Assembly (NCBI GenBank): GCA_958295835.1
Contig: OY282378.1
Span: 4,613,694-4,677,693 of the forward strand
Reading direction: 5' to 3'
DNA length: 64,000 nt
Source of the DNA: an uncultured Gammaproteobacteria bacterium
GTDB lineage: Bacteria; Pseudomonadota; Gammaproteobacteria; HK1
Shown here: positions 18,598 through 30,900 of the stretch, piece by piece
Layout of the letters: every line of letters begins with the position of its first letter
How positions within the stretch are numbered: the first letter of the stretch is position 1
Notes under the pieces: generated by a model
Database searches by the model: none
What the model saw: the letters and a program-made list of their open reading frames with translations, nothing else
What the model was told of the DNA's origin: nothing
Position numbers and translations under genes: made by a program

Positions 18598-19578
18598 CTA
18601 GTCCCGGTAGTACCGCTCGTTGAACACGGGCGAGACGCGGCACAGCAGGCTGACCAGGCCCTTCGGCAGGAACAGCAGAACCAGGACGATGACGGCGCCG
18701 AAGAACAGCTCGTCCATCCCCGGGAACTGGCGGAAGTACTCCGGCAGCGCGGTCAGGGTGATGGCGCCGAGCACGCTGCCCACGATGCTCCCGGTGCCAC
18801 CGACCAGGACCATTCCGAAATGAATGATGACCTCCGTCAGGCCGAAGGCTTCCGGCAACACGCGCTCGGTCAGTACCGCGAACATGGCGCCGGCGATGCC
18901 GACCACCGCACCGCTCCAGACGAAGGCCAGAACGACGTATCGCGCCGTGTGGATGCCGAGGGAGGCCGTCGAGGACTCGTTGTCCCGAATGGCGACGATG
19001 GCGCGCCCGATCCTCGACCGCATGAGATTGGAGGTCGCCTTGATCACCAGGACCGTCAGCAGCAGGAACACGAAGAACTTGGGCGCTTCCGAATCGAGCG
19101 GAATCCGGAAGAAGCTGGCCGGGGGCAGAAGCAGACCGTCGGACCCCTTCGTGACCTTGTCGCCATGCAGATAGACCCAGCGCATGAGCTCGCCGAAGGC
19201 AAGGGTGATGATGGCCAGATAGTAGAGCCGGATTCCACGCAACGCCGCGACGCTGGCGAGAAGGCCGGCGACGCCGCCCGCGATTGCCGAGGCGACGATT
19301 GCCAGCGGATACGGAAACCCGAGGTAGACCATGAGGATGGCCGTCGTATAGGCGCCGATCCCGAAGAACGCGGTGTTGGCGAAGGCGAGCTGGCCGAGGT
19401 TGCCGATGACGATGTTGAACCCCACCGTCACGAGGCTGTAGACCAGCATGGCGTTCACCACCCACAACAGATACTCGTTCGCCACCAGCGGTATGGCCAG
19501 GGCGGCGACCGGCACGACGTAGTAGATGCGCCGCCACCGGGTCATGGAGAACGCAGGATCGGATCGGGTCCGGGTCAT
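18598..19578 (-). CDS. livM: Branched-chain amino-acid-type ABC transporter permease (LivM)
   Basis: Inner-membrane permease subunit, 326 residues, with about eight to ten hydrophobic segments. Start taken at the ATG 10 bases after the livH stop; an upstream in-frame start at 19653 would run into livH. Family blocks: LVTVGFNIVIGNLGQLAFANTAF (YSLVTVGFN...G..G..S type), GIRLYYLAIITLAFGELMRW, GRAIVAIRDNE, and the C-terminal PKGLVSL. Works with LivH to form the channel. Confidence 0.92.
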   Translation of the reverse strand: MTRTRSDPAFSMTRWRRIYYVVPVAALAIPLVANEYLLWVVNAMLVYSLVTVGFNIVIGNLGQLAFANTAFFGIGAYTTAILMVYLGFPYPLAIVASAIAGGVAGLLASVAALRGIRLYYLAIITLAFGELMRWVYLHGDKVTKGSDGLLLPPASFFRIPLDSEAPKFFVFLLLTVLVIKATSNLMRSRIGRAIVAIRDNESSTASLGIHTARYVVLAFVWSGAVVGIAGAMFAVLTERVLPEAFGLTEVIIHFGMVLVGGTGSIVGSVLGAITLTALPEYFRQFPGMDELFFGAVIVLVLLFLPKGLVSLLCRVSPVFNERYYRD

Positions 19579-19588
19579 GCTCGGCGCA

Positions 19589-20485
19589 TCACACCCGGAC
19601 CGTGACCGTCTTGCCGAACAGGCCGGCGGGACGGATGACCAGCACCGCGACAATCACCAGATAGGCGGTGATGTCGATCAATGCCGAATTGATGTAGAAG
19701 CCGAAGTTCTGCTCCGCGACGCCCAGCAGGAGGCCGCCGACGACGGCCCCGCCGAGCGATCCGAAGCCGCCGAGCGTCATGGCCGCGAACCCGCGAATCA
19801 GGAACGAGGCGCCGAGGTCCGGATGCAGAAGCGATATGGGCGCGATCAGGATTCCGCCGATCGCCCCCATGGCCAGGCCGACGCCCCACATGTACTGGTG
19901 GAAGGCATCGACGTTGACGCCGATCAGCGTCGCCCCGCGTTCGGACTGGTAGACGGCCTGGATGACGGTTCCGACGGTCGTCCGGTAGAAGATCAGGAAG
20001 AAGACTGTCAGCAGAACCGCCACGATGGCGGAGATGAACAGGACGTCGCCGGTGACCACCAGCTCGTCGATGAATATGGGCTCGATGTCGAAGACCCGGG
20101 GCATTGGAAAGACCTCGCGCCCCCACAGCGTCCGCGCGCCGCCCCGGAGAACGTACCCGAGGGAAATGCTCATCATGGCGAAGCCTATGTGAGGGCCTGC
20201 CTTGATCGGATCGATGAACCCGCGGCTGATCGCCACGCCGAGCAGAAACAGGAGCGCGACAGCCAGAACGGAGGCCGGCACGTAGGGCAGGCCGAGGTAG
20301 ATCACCAGCACGTAGACCACGAAGGCGCCGGCCATGACGAAGTCGCCGTGCCCGAAATTGACGATCGTCGTCGCCCGGTAGACCACGGTCAGCGAAAGCG
20401 CGATCAGTGCGTAGATCGCGCCTTGCATCAGTCCACTGAGGGTAAGTTGAAGGAAGAACATCCTCTGACGGACCATCCGCAACAC
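19589..20485 (-). CDS. livH: Branched-chain amino-acid-type ABC transporter permease (LivH)
   Basis: Permease subunit, 298 residues from the ATG at 20485; in-frame ATGs at 20476 and 20461 are possible alternatives, the latter starting directly before the first helix. Typical LivH features: GAIYALIALSLTVVYRATTIVNFGHGDF near the N terminus, AVYQSERGATLIGVNVD (substrate-coupling loop), and GFAAMTLGGFGSLGGAVVGG. An inverted repeat ending in a T-rich run lies just before the start and may attenuate expression relative to the binding-protein gene. Confidence 0.92.
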   Translation of the reverse strand: MLRMVRQRMFFLQLTLSGLMQGAIYALIALSLTVVYRATTIVNFGHGDFVMAGAFVVYVLVIYLGLPYVPASVLAVALLFLLGVAISRGFIDPIKAGPHIGFAMMSISLGYVLRGGARTLWGREVFPMPRVFDIEPIFIDELVVTGDVLFISAIVAVLLTVFFLIFYRTTVGTVIQAVYQSERGATLIGVNVDAFHQYMWGVGLAMGAIGGILIAPISLLHPDLGASFLIRGFAAMTLGGFGSLGGAVVGGLLLGVAEQNFGFYINSALIDITAYLVIVAVLVIRPAGLFGKTVTVRV

Positions 20486-20493
20486 ATGAAGAA

Positions 20494-20540
20494 AGGCCGT
20501 TCCACACCCGAGGCGGCTGCGCCCGCGGGGCGGAACGGCC
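20494..20540 (-). terminator. Attenuator-like hairpin between binding-protein gene and livH
   Basis: On the minus strand GGCCGTTCC (20540-20532) pairs perfectly with GGAACGGCC (20503-20495), with a GC-rich intervening loop, and is followed directly by TTTCTTC. It lies after the binding-protein gene and ends within 10 bases of the livH start. Such partial terminators commonly let the binding protein be made in excess over its permease. Confidence 0.6.
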
Positions 20541-20571
20541 CGCCCGGCTTCGATTCCCCGTCAGCTTGCAG

Positions 20572-20642
20572 GGAACAAGACTGCTCCTCGCCCGTCCACG
20601 GCGCTGGCCAAGGCGCGACCGCACCAGCGGCCGCTGCTCACC
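20572..20642. repeat. Dispersed intergenic hairpin repeat, copy 1
   Basis: Begins with a small hairpin, GGAACA-AGAC-TGCTCC (20572-20587; one G-U pair), followed by a GC-rich segment containing GGCGCTGGCC and GCGACCGC. It ends within the last codons of the neighbouring binding-protein gene. Matching copies are at 52768-52880 and 54739-54803, all in the same orientation. Confidence 0.65.
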
Positions 20643-21819
20643 AGGGCTTGCCCCAGGCCGACAGCACCGTCGGTTTTCCATCGACGAAACCGGCCACCGC
20701 GGACTTCTTGCACCCGTGGCGATCCGTCGGCGTCCAGGTAATGTCGCACGCCAGGATACCCGTCTCCAGACCGCGTACCTTTTCCAGCTCGGCGATGAAT
20801 TTCGAACGGGTCAAGTCCCGCCCCACCGCTTCGAGAGCCTTCACGGCGGCGACGCCGCTGGCCATCGAAACCGCGCTGAACCCCGTGATGGTCTCGTCGG
20901 GGTTGTACTTCAGGATGATGTCGTTCCACTTGGTCATCCTGGGTCCATCGACCTTGTCGACGAACGCATGCAGCACGAAGTAATCCTTGACCGCATCCGG
21001 ATCCCCCAGGCGCTCCAGGGTATTCTCCAGGTCCGTCCCGGCGGTTCCCATCACCGGAATCCTGACACCGTACTTCTTGGCATCGCGCAGGAAGATCACC
21101 GTCTCCGCTTCGTACAGGCAGCCGAGAATGAAGTCGGGATTCGCCTGCTTCAGCTTCAGCACCTGGGCCGTGGCGTCGGTCTGGCCACGCTCGAGCGCGA
21201 GCTCCTCGATGATCTCGCCGCCGGAATCCTTGATGACCTGAACGGCGGGATCGCAGTACGACTTCGCCCAGTCGTTGGTATGGGCGACCATCGCGATGCG
21301 CGTGACGCCGGGCTTGCTCATCACGAACTCGCCCATCGTGGAGCCGTAGGCCGGGCCGGCGGGGACCCCGTGGAAGATGTTCCGCTTCTCGGTCACCGGC
21401 ATTGAAATGTTGGGATTGACCGCGTGCGCGATGATCCAGGGAGTCCCCGTGGGCTCCACGGTCGGCTTGACGGCCATGGCGACGGCGCTGCAGGAGTTGC
21501 CGTGCAGATAGAACACCTCGTCCTGGTGGATCAGCTTCTTGGCGGCGGCGATGCCCTTGGCCGGAGCGCAGGCGGTGTCTTCCGGAATCATCTCGAACTT
21601 GCGTCCATGAATTCCGCCTTGATCGTTGATGTGCCGGAAATAGGCCATCAACCCGATCTGCGTCTTGCTGTAGCTCGACGCATTGCCCGTGAACGGCCCC
21701 ATGACTCCAACCTTGATCGTCGTGTCCGTCAAACCGGTGGTTTCGCCTGCGCCGGCCGCACCGGCCATGGCCAGGGCGCCGGACGCGATCATCGCCGTCG
21801 CCAGCCTGTCGATTCTCAT
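20638..21819 (-). CDS. ABC transporter substrate-binding protein, branched-chain amino-acid (LivK) type
   Basis: Periplasmic binding protein, 393 residues, first gene of the liv operon. Start ATG with AGGTGA upstream and an N-terminal signal peptide (MRIDRLATAMIASGALAMAG, cleavage after AGA near residue 24). The mature part opens with TTIKVGVMGPFTGNASSYSK, the Periplasmic_binding_6 pattern; GRKFEMIPEDTACAPAKGIAAAKKL and GNSCSAVAMA follow. Ligand is not determined; related proteins bind branched-chain amino acids, amides or aromatic acids. Confidence 0.9.
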   Translation of the reverse strand: MRIDRLATAMIASGALAMAGAAGAGETTGLTDTTIKVGVMGPFTGNASSYSKTQIGLMAYFRHINDQGGIHGRKFEMIPEDTACAPAKGIAAAKKLIHQDEVFYLHGNSCSAVAMAVKPTVEPTGTPWIIAHAVNPNISMPVTEKRNIFHGVPAGPAYGSTMGEFVMSKPGVTRIAMVAHTNDWAKSYCDPAVQVIKDSGGEIIEELALERGQTDATAQVLKLKQANPDFILGCLYEAETVIFLRDAKKYGVRIPVMGTAGTDLENTLERLGDPDAVKDYFVLHAFVDKVDGPRMTKWNDIILKYNPDETITGFSAVSMASGVAAVKALEAVGRDLTRSKFIAELEKVRGLETGILACDITWTPTDRHGCKKSAVAGFVDGKPTVLSAWGKPW

Positions 21820-22143
21820 GTTCACCTGCCTCTCCCTGTTGTGAAGTGTGCTTTTGCCGTCGAGCCTCGACGCCCGCGCCGGCCACGAGCCGCGCCAGCG
21901 ACCGGCACAGCCGGCGGCAGCCTGTGATTGTACGTCGGGCGGCCATGGCGGATCACATCCATTGCGAACCTGCTCCCGTATCTCTCGCGAGCGGCCGGCG
22001 CCCGCGCGGCTCGCCATCGGATGCCCGGCAGCCCCAGGCGGAGAGGCCACGAGCGACGACGGCCGCGCCTGTCATCACCGGCTGCATTCGAAGATAATGC
22101 GTTATCCCGGCATCGTACCGCGGCTACGCGGAGGAGCATCGGC
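21820..22143. other. Divergent intergenic region liv operon / acnA
   Basis: 324 bases that must carry promoters for both the liv operon and acnA. GATAA-TGCG-TTATC at 22093-22106 is an inverted repeat 38 bases before the acnA start and may be an operator or overlap a -10 element. Nothing else stood out. Confidence 0.45.
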
Positions 22144-24813
<2,670 letters not shown>

Positions 24814-24980
24814 GCCGGCGTGGCAGGGCGTCGGACCAGGGGATGCGCCGCAGGGCGGTGTGCGTCCGCCGTGCGGGAAGGCGGGAGATCGGTCCCCTGT
24901 CCATGAAGCGTCGTGCACGATGACGAAGAACCGTTTGTGGGTCCGGCGATGCCGGGCTGAGGATTCGATCGGGAATTATT

Positions 24981-24995
24981 TCATGTTCAACATGA
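24981..24995. promoter_or_regulatory. Perfect 15-base palindrome upstream of the DUF1244 gene
   Basis: TCATGTTCAACATGA is a perfect 7-1-7 inverted repeat in a conspicuously AT-rich stretch (24970-25030), about 64 bases before the DUF1244 start. It looks like the binding site of a dimeric regulator. No regulator gene is adjacent. Confidence 0.55.
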
Positions 24996-25058
24996 GAAAC
25001 ATTGGATAACAGATTGTTTTTATGACAGTTCATTCCCACCGGAACATCGGAGAGAACC

Positions 25059-25358
25059 ATGAATGAGCAGACACGCACCGAAGTCGAAGCGGCGGCGTTC
25101 CGGCACTTGGTCGACCACCTGCGCGAGCACACCGACGTGCAGAACATCGATCTCATGAATCTTGCCGGTTTCTGCCGAAACTGCCTCTCCAAGTGGTATC
25201 GCGCCGCGGCGGAAGAACGGGGCGTGGAGATGAGCTACGAGGATGCACGCGAGATCATCTACGCGATGCCCTACTCGGAGTGGAAATCCAGGCACCAGTG
25301 GGAAGCGACCCCCGCGCAGCAGGCCGCCTACGACGCGAAGCACCCGAAGCACGGATAA
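25059..25358 (+). CDS. DUF1244 family protein
   Basis: A 99-residue protein with the DUF1244 signature NIDLMNLAGFCRNCLSKWYRAAA, containing a Cys-x-x-Cys pair (FCRNC), and a second block MSYEDAREIIYAMPYSEWK. The family is widespread in proteobacteria; no reaction is established. The CxxC suggests metal or redox chemistry (inference). The ATG is preceded by GGAGAGAACC. purB starts 13 bases after its stop, so the two are probably co-transcribed. Confidence 0.9.
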   Translation: MNEQTRTEVEAAAFRHLVDHLREHTDVQNIDLMNLAGFCRNCLSKWYRAAAEERGVEMSYEDAREIIYAMPYSEWKSRHQWEATPAQQAAYDAKHPKHG

Positions 25359-25371
25359 CACCGGGGCCACG

Positions 25372-26739
25372 ATGGAGCTGTCCCCGCTGACCGCGATCTC
25401 GCCCGCCGACGGGCGGTACGGCTCGAAAACCGCTCCGTTGCGGGAGATCGTGAGCGAGTACGGCCTCATCCGGTACCGGGTAGCGGTCGAGGTGCGCTGG
25501 CTGCGGGTGCTGGCGGCACACCCCGGGTTCGACGCGCTCGCGCCCTTGAGCGAGGAGGCGGAGGGCTTCCTCGACGACGTCGCGAGCGGCTTCTCGCTCG
25601 ACGATGCGCGGCGGGTGAAAGCCATCGAGCGCGAGACGAACCACGACGTGAAGGCCGTGGAGTACTTCGTCCGGGAACGGATCGCGGGAGCGTCCGGGCT
25701 GGGCGGCGCACGTGAACTCATCCACTTCGCATGCACGTCGGAGGACATCAACAATCTCGCATACGCGACGATGCTCTCCGACGCGCGCGCGCAGGTGCTG
25801 CTGCCTCGAATGCGAGCCCTGACCGAGGCGGTGCGCGGGCTCGCCCGCGAACACGCCGCGGTGGCCATGCTGTCGCGCACGCACGGCCAGCCGGCGTCGC
25901 CCACCACGATGGGCAAGGAGATGTCCGTCTTCGCCGCGCGCCTGGACCGTCAGCTCGAAGCGTTCGCCGCGGTTCGCATCATGGGCAAGCTCAACGGCGC
26001 GGTCGGGAACTACAACGCACACCTCGCCGCCTGCCCCGGGGTCGACTGGCATCGTGTCTCCCGGGAGTTCGTGGAAGGGCTCGGACTCGCCTGGAATTCG
26101 CATACCACCCAGATCGAGCCTCACGACTCGATGGCGGAGCTCTTCCACGCCCTCGCACGGTTCAACCGGGTCATGCTCGATCTGTGCCGGGACGTGTGGA
26201 CCTACATTTCGCTCGGGTACTTTCGCCAGCGCCTGGTGGCCGGCGAGACGGGCTCATCGACCATGCCGCACAAGGTCAACCCCATCGATTTCGAGAACGC
26301 GGAGGGAAACGTCGGGATCGCGAACGCGATCCTGGAACATCTGGCCGCGAAGCTGCCGGTATCACGCCTGCAACGCGACCTGAGCGACTCGACCGCGCAG
26401 CGCAACCTGGGCGTCGGGCTTGCCCATTCGCTGATCGCATGCGACTCGTGCCTGAAGGGCATCGGCAAGCTCGCCCTCGACGAGGCCGCGGTTGCGCGAG
26501 ATCTCGCCGATGCCTGGGAGCTGCTCGCCGAGCCGATCCAGACCGTCATGCGGCGACACGGGATCGAGAGCTCCTACGAGCGCCTGAAGGCGCTGACGCG
26601 CGGCCGTGCGGTCGATCGGGACACCCTCGCGCGCTTCATCGAATCGCTCGCGCTGCCGCGAGAAGAGAAGGACGCGCTCCTCGATCTCACTCCCGCGGCA
26701 TACATGGGCGCCGCCGAGAGGCTCGCTCTCGAACGGTAG
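25372..26739 (+). CDS. purB: Adenylosuccinate lyase
   Basis: Splits adenylosuccinate to AMP and SAICAR to AICAR in purine synthesis; 455 residues. The ATG at 25372 gives the typical MELSPLTAISPADGRYGSKT start. Seen: NHDVKAVEYFVRERI, HFACTSEDINNLAYA, SRTHGQPASPTTMGKE (catalytic His), and the flexible signature loop GSSTMPHKVNPIDFENAEGN with the catalytic Ser. Length and blocks match the gammaproteobacterial type. purL, in the same pathway, lies 1.3 kb downstream beyond one opposite-strand gene. Confidence 0.97.
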   Translation: MELSPLTAISPADGRYGSKTAPLREIVSEYGLIRYRVAVEVRWLRVLAAHPGFDALAPLSEEAEGFLDDVASGFSLDDARRVKAIERETNHDVKAVEYFVRERIAGASGLGGARELIHFACTSEDINNLAYATMLSDARAQVLLPRMRALTEAVRGLAREHAAVAMLSRTHGQPASPTTMGKEMSVFAARLDRQLEAFAAVRIMGKLNGAVGNYNAHLAACPGVDWHRVSREFVEGLGLAWNSHTTQIEPHDSMAELFHALARFNRVMLDLCRDVWTYISLGYFRQRLVAGETGSSTMPHKVNPIDFENAEGNVGIANAILEHLAAKLPVSRLQRDLSDSTAQRNLGVGLAHSLIACDSCLKGIGKLALDEAAVARDLADAWELLAEPIQTVMRRHGIESSYERLKALTRGRAVDRDTLARFIESLALPREEKDALLDLTPAAYMGAAERLALER

Positions 26740-26816
26740 GCGCGCCCGCACGCGCGTAAGGAACGCTCCCGGCGCCCGGCGAGAGTACCCCGCAACCGAC
26801 GCAGGAACGGCAGGCC

Positions 26817-27878
26817 CTACCAGGCAGGGCTGCTCGGAGCCGGACACCAGTAGTACGGCGGCGCGCACGGCACCCACTGCACCGGCGCATCGGCGCCGTC
26901 TTCATGCCTCCGGGCTTCCGGGCCTTCAGTGGACCAGCTCTCGCCGGTGGGCAGGCCGCGATACCGCGGATCGCGGTAGGGACCGGGCGGAGACGGATAG
27001 AGCATCCCCGACGCGCCCGCCGGCGTCCCGGCGTCGGATCCGCGGCCTGCGAAGGCGCGGCCTGTCAAGGGCGGCGGACTTGCCATCGAGGTCCGCATGG
27101 TGAACCCGCCGTCGAATGCCTCTGCGACCCCGCGCGCAGTGCCGGGGGGGCCAGGCATTCGCTCCGGAGTCCGGGCTCCGGCCACAAGCTCGCCCGTGCC
27201 GCCGGCCAGCGGCCCGCGCACCGTCTCGGCCGGGACGTCCGCTGCCGCCTGGCCCGGCGCGTCGGGGCCGGTCGCCACCGTGCTCCCGCCCTCCCCTCCT
27301 CCCTGGAATACGAGCACGAGAAACCCGATGATGATCAACGGCCCCCACAACGCCAGCACGCCTCCGAGGCCGCCGGCCTGCTCCTGCGCCGAGTCCATGG
27401 AGGCGCCGGGGTGCATGGGGGCAGGAGGCCGCGACGTTTCAATCGATGGTCCGGGCTCGGGAGGCGCAGCCGCGGGGGTGGCGGGCGTACCCGCGACACT
27501 TCGCGAAGCATCCGTGGCGCCGGCCGCGGCCGACTCCGAGGCGAAGGCCGCCCCGGATGCGGCCGTCGCGGTCTCGGCAGCGGCGGCCCCGGTCTTCGCG
27601 GCAGCCGCCCTGGCCCTCGTGGTCGAGGACTTCCTGGACGCGGGTGTGGCGACCTTCGCCGGAGCAGGTTTGTCCGTCTTCGTCGCCGACTGCACGGTCC
27701 TCTTCGTGGTCTTGCCGGCAGTGGCCGTCGTTCTCCTCGCCGTCTTCTTCTGTCCCGTGCTCTTCGCGACCTTCCTGACGGCTCCCTTCGCGGCGGCTCG
27801 AACGCCGCCGCGCAAGGGGCCCAAGGCTTCGCGTTCAGGATCCCGCGCTGTGTCCTTCACGATCTTGTCGTCGTTCAT
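26817..27878 (-). CDS. Histone-H1-like, single-pass membrane protein, unknown function
   Basis: A 353-residue protein I do not recognise. Residues about 20-100 are rich in Lys, Ala, Arg and Thr (GQKKTARRTTATAGKTTKRT and similar), like bacterial histone-H1 tails. Residues 100-165 are Ala/Pro-rich. One hydrophobic helix spans about 172-193 (VLALWGPLIIIGFLVLVF). The C-terminal 160 residues are Gly/Pro-rich and end in a short segment with two Cys (VPCAPPYYWCPAP). GGGAGATC precedes the ATG. The gene lies between purB and purL on the opposite strand. It could tether nucleoid or a polyanion to the membrane (speculative). Amino-acid bias partly reflects high GC, but codon frame usage supports a real gene. 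Confidence 0.6.
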   Translation of the reverse strand: MNDDKIVKDTARDPEREALGPLRGGVRAAAKGAVRKVAKSTGQKKTARRTTATAGKTTKRTVQSATKTDKPAPAKVATPASRKSSTTRARAAAAKTGAAAAETATAASGAAFASESAAAGATDASRSVAGTPATPAAAPPEPGPSIETSRPPAPMHPGASMDSAQEQAGGLGGVLALWGPLIIIGFLVLVFQGGGEGGSTVATGPDAPGQAAADVPAETVRGPLAGGTGELVAGARTPERMPGPPGTARGVAEAFDGGFTMRTSMASPPPLTGRAFAGRGSDAGTPAGASGMLYPSPPGPYRDPRYRGLPTGESWSTEGPEARRHEDGADAPVQWVPCAPPYYWCPAPSSPAW

Positions 27879-27995
27879 CGCTCGATCTCCCTGTCAGCAT
27901 CCCGATGCTACCATGCCGAATCCGGGCTCTCAGCGGCCAGGCCCGAACCGTGCGCCGTCGATTCGGTGCGGTTCGAGTATCATCGCGCCCGCCCA

Positions 27996-30900
27996 ATGGA
28001 CGCCCCGGCCCCTCCCGTCACCGCCATCCTGCTGTTCCAGGGAGGGCGCGCCTTGCCGGCATTTCGCCGCGAGCGTCTGGTGGAGCGGGCGCGGGCGTGC
28101 GCGCCTTCAGTCATCGATCTCGACGCGCGTTGGGTCTACTTCGTTCGAAGCGGCGACCTCTCGGCGTGGATCGTCGAACGGCTCGGACAGCTCCTCGACG
28201 CCTCGTTCATCCCGCGCGCCCGAGTACATGCGAAGCTGGACGCCGTCGTCGTCGTGGCGCCGCGCCCAGGAACGATTTCGCCGTGGTCGAGCAAGGCCAC
28301 CGACATCGCCCACCACGGCGGCCTCGCCGGCGTGTCGCGAATCGAGCGCGGCATCGCCTGGTCCATCGCACGGATCGGCGGCGATTCATGCGAGACATCG
28401 AGAATGCTCGCCGGATCGGGTCTGCTCCACGACCGCATGACGCAGTGCGCATTCCCGGCCGGCGTGTTCTTCCCGGACGACGCCGGTCCCGGAGCCGGAA
28501 CGAAGGCGATCTTCCTCGGCGGAACACCTCCTTCCCATTCGACGATCACGCTCGGCGCAGACCCGCGCGGAGCCCTGGAAGACGCGAACGCCTCCCTCGG
28601 CCTTGGCTTGAGCCCCGGTGAGATCGACTACCTGCGAGCCCGGTTCCGCGAGCTTCGCCGGGACCCGACCGATGCCGAGCTGATGATGTTCGCGCAGGTG
28701 AACTCCGAGCACTGCCGCCACAAGATCTTCAATGCGTCCTGGACGGTCGACGGCGCAAGGCAGGAGCGCTCCCTGTTCGAGATGATTCGCCACACACAGG
28801 CGTGCAGCCCGGGCGAGGTGCTGTCCGCATACCGCGACAACGCGGCGGTCATGCGCGGGCACGAGGCGGGCTGGTTCGTCCCGGACCCGCGCACGGGGCG
28901 CTACTCGACCGAGCCGGGGCGGGTCGAGATCCTGATGAAGGTGGAGACGCACAACCACCCGACCGCGATCTCCCCCTTCCCGGGCGCCGCGACCGGCGCG
29001 GGCGGCGAGATCCGCGACGAGGCGGCGACGGGGCGCGGCGCCCGCAGCAAGGCCGGCATCACCGGGTTCTCGGTCTCGAACCTGCGCATCCCGGGCTTCG
29101 TCCAGCCTTGGGAGGGCGAGCACCGCAGGCCGGGACACATCGCTTCCGCGCTGGAGATCATGCTCGACGGACCGATCGGCGCCGCCGCTTTCAACAACGA
29201 GTTCGGGCGTCCCGTTCTCGGTGGATACTTCCGTACCCTCGAGATCGACGTCGCGCGCGCGATCGACGCTGCCCCCGGCCGCTCCGATAGAGACGGCTCC
29301 ACCCCCGGCAGCGCCGCTCTCGATGGCTCCGCTCGCGATGATCCCGCCCACGATGCCCCCCTCCACCGCAGCGCCACCCTCGACGGCCCCGCCACCGTCC
29401 GCGCAGCCGGCGTCCGCGCGACCCCCAGCGGCGCCAGGCGGGTGTACGGCTACCACAAGCCCGTCATGATCGCGGGCGGGGTCGGCAACATCCGCGCGGA
29501 TCAGGTCCACAAGTCCGGCATCGTGCCGGGCGCCCGCCTCGTCGTGCTCGGCGGCCCGGCGATGCTCATCGGCCTCGGCGGCGGGGCCGCGTCGTCGAGC
29601 GCATCGGGAAGCGGCGAGGAGGCGCTCGATTTCGCCTCCGTGCAGCGCGGGAACCCCGAAATGCAGCGTCGCTGCCAGGAGGTGATCGACCGCTGCTGGC
29701 AGCTCGGCCCGGACAACCCGATCCTCTCCATCCACGACGTCGGCGCCGGAGGGCTGTCCAACGCACTGCCGGAGCTCGTCGACGGCGCCGGGCGGGGCGG
29801 ACGGTTCGAGCTGCGCGCCGTTCCCTGCGACGACCCTGCGATGTCGCCGCTCGAGATCTGGTGCAACGAATCCCAGGAGCGCTACGTCCTCGCCATCGAC
29901 CCTCGCCGCATCGCCGACTTCGCCACGCTCTGCCGGCGCGAGCGCTGTCCATGGGCGGAGATCGGGGAAGCGACGCGGCGCCGGCTCCTGGAGGTGCGCG
30001 ACGCCGAGTTCGATTCCATCCCGGTCTCGATGCCGATGCCGGTCCTGCTCGGTGACCTTCCGCGCATGCACCGCGACGCCGCCCGGCTTGCGCCCGTGCG
30101 CGGCGCGTTCGACACCGGTCGAATCGAGATCGGCCCGGCCCTGGAGCGGGTGCTGCGCATGCCGGCGGTGGCGGACAAGTCGTTCCTCGTCACCATCGGC
30201 GATCGCACCGTCGGCGGGCTCGTCGCCCGCGACCAGATGGTGGGTCCATGGCAGGTACCGGTGGCCGACTGCGCCGTCACGCTGAGCGGCTTCCACGGTT
30301 GCACCGGGGAGGCGGTCGCGATGGGAGAGCGCGCGCCGCTCGCCTTGCTCGACCCCCGTGCCGCGGCGCGCATGGCGGTGGCGGAGGCGCTCACGAACAT
30401 CGCCGCGGCGGACGTGGCGCACATCGATCGCGTGGTGCTGTCGGCGAACTGGATGGCCGCGTGCGGGGAGCCGGGCGAGGACGCGAATCTCTTCGATGCG
30501 GTGGAGGCGGTGGCGATGGAGCTCTGTCCCGCTCTCGGCATCTCGATCCCGGTCGGGAAGGATTCGCTGTCGATGAGCACCACTTGGCGCGACGACGCCG
30601 GCCCCCGAAAGATCGTGTCGCCGCTCTCGCTCGTCATCTCCGCGTTCGCGCCGGTCGAGGATGCGCGCCTGAGCCTGGTGCCGATGCTGCGCACCGACGT
30701 CGGCGAATCCTCGCTGCTGCTGGTCGATCTGGGATATCGCGCGAATCGGCTCGGCGGGTCCGCCCTCGCGCTCTCCCACGAGCGCCTCGGCGCCGCTCCG
30801 CCCGACCTCGATCGGCTCGAAGCGCTCCCTGCCCTGTTCCGGGCGCTGTCGCGGCTGCGACGGGCAGGGTGGGCCGCGGCGTACCACGACCGCTCGGACG

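Noticed and set aside
24833..24902. Inverted repeat GGACCAGGGGA / TCCCCTGTCC after acnA as a terminator
   Set aside because: The arms are 49 bases apart, pair only with a bulge, and no T-run follows; too weak to call.
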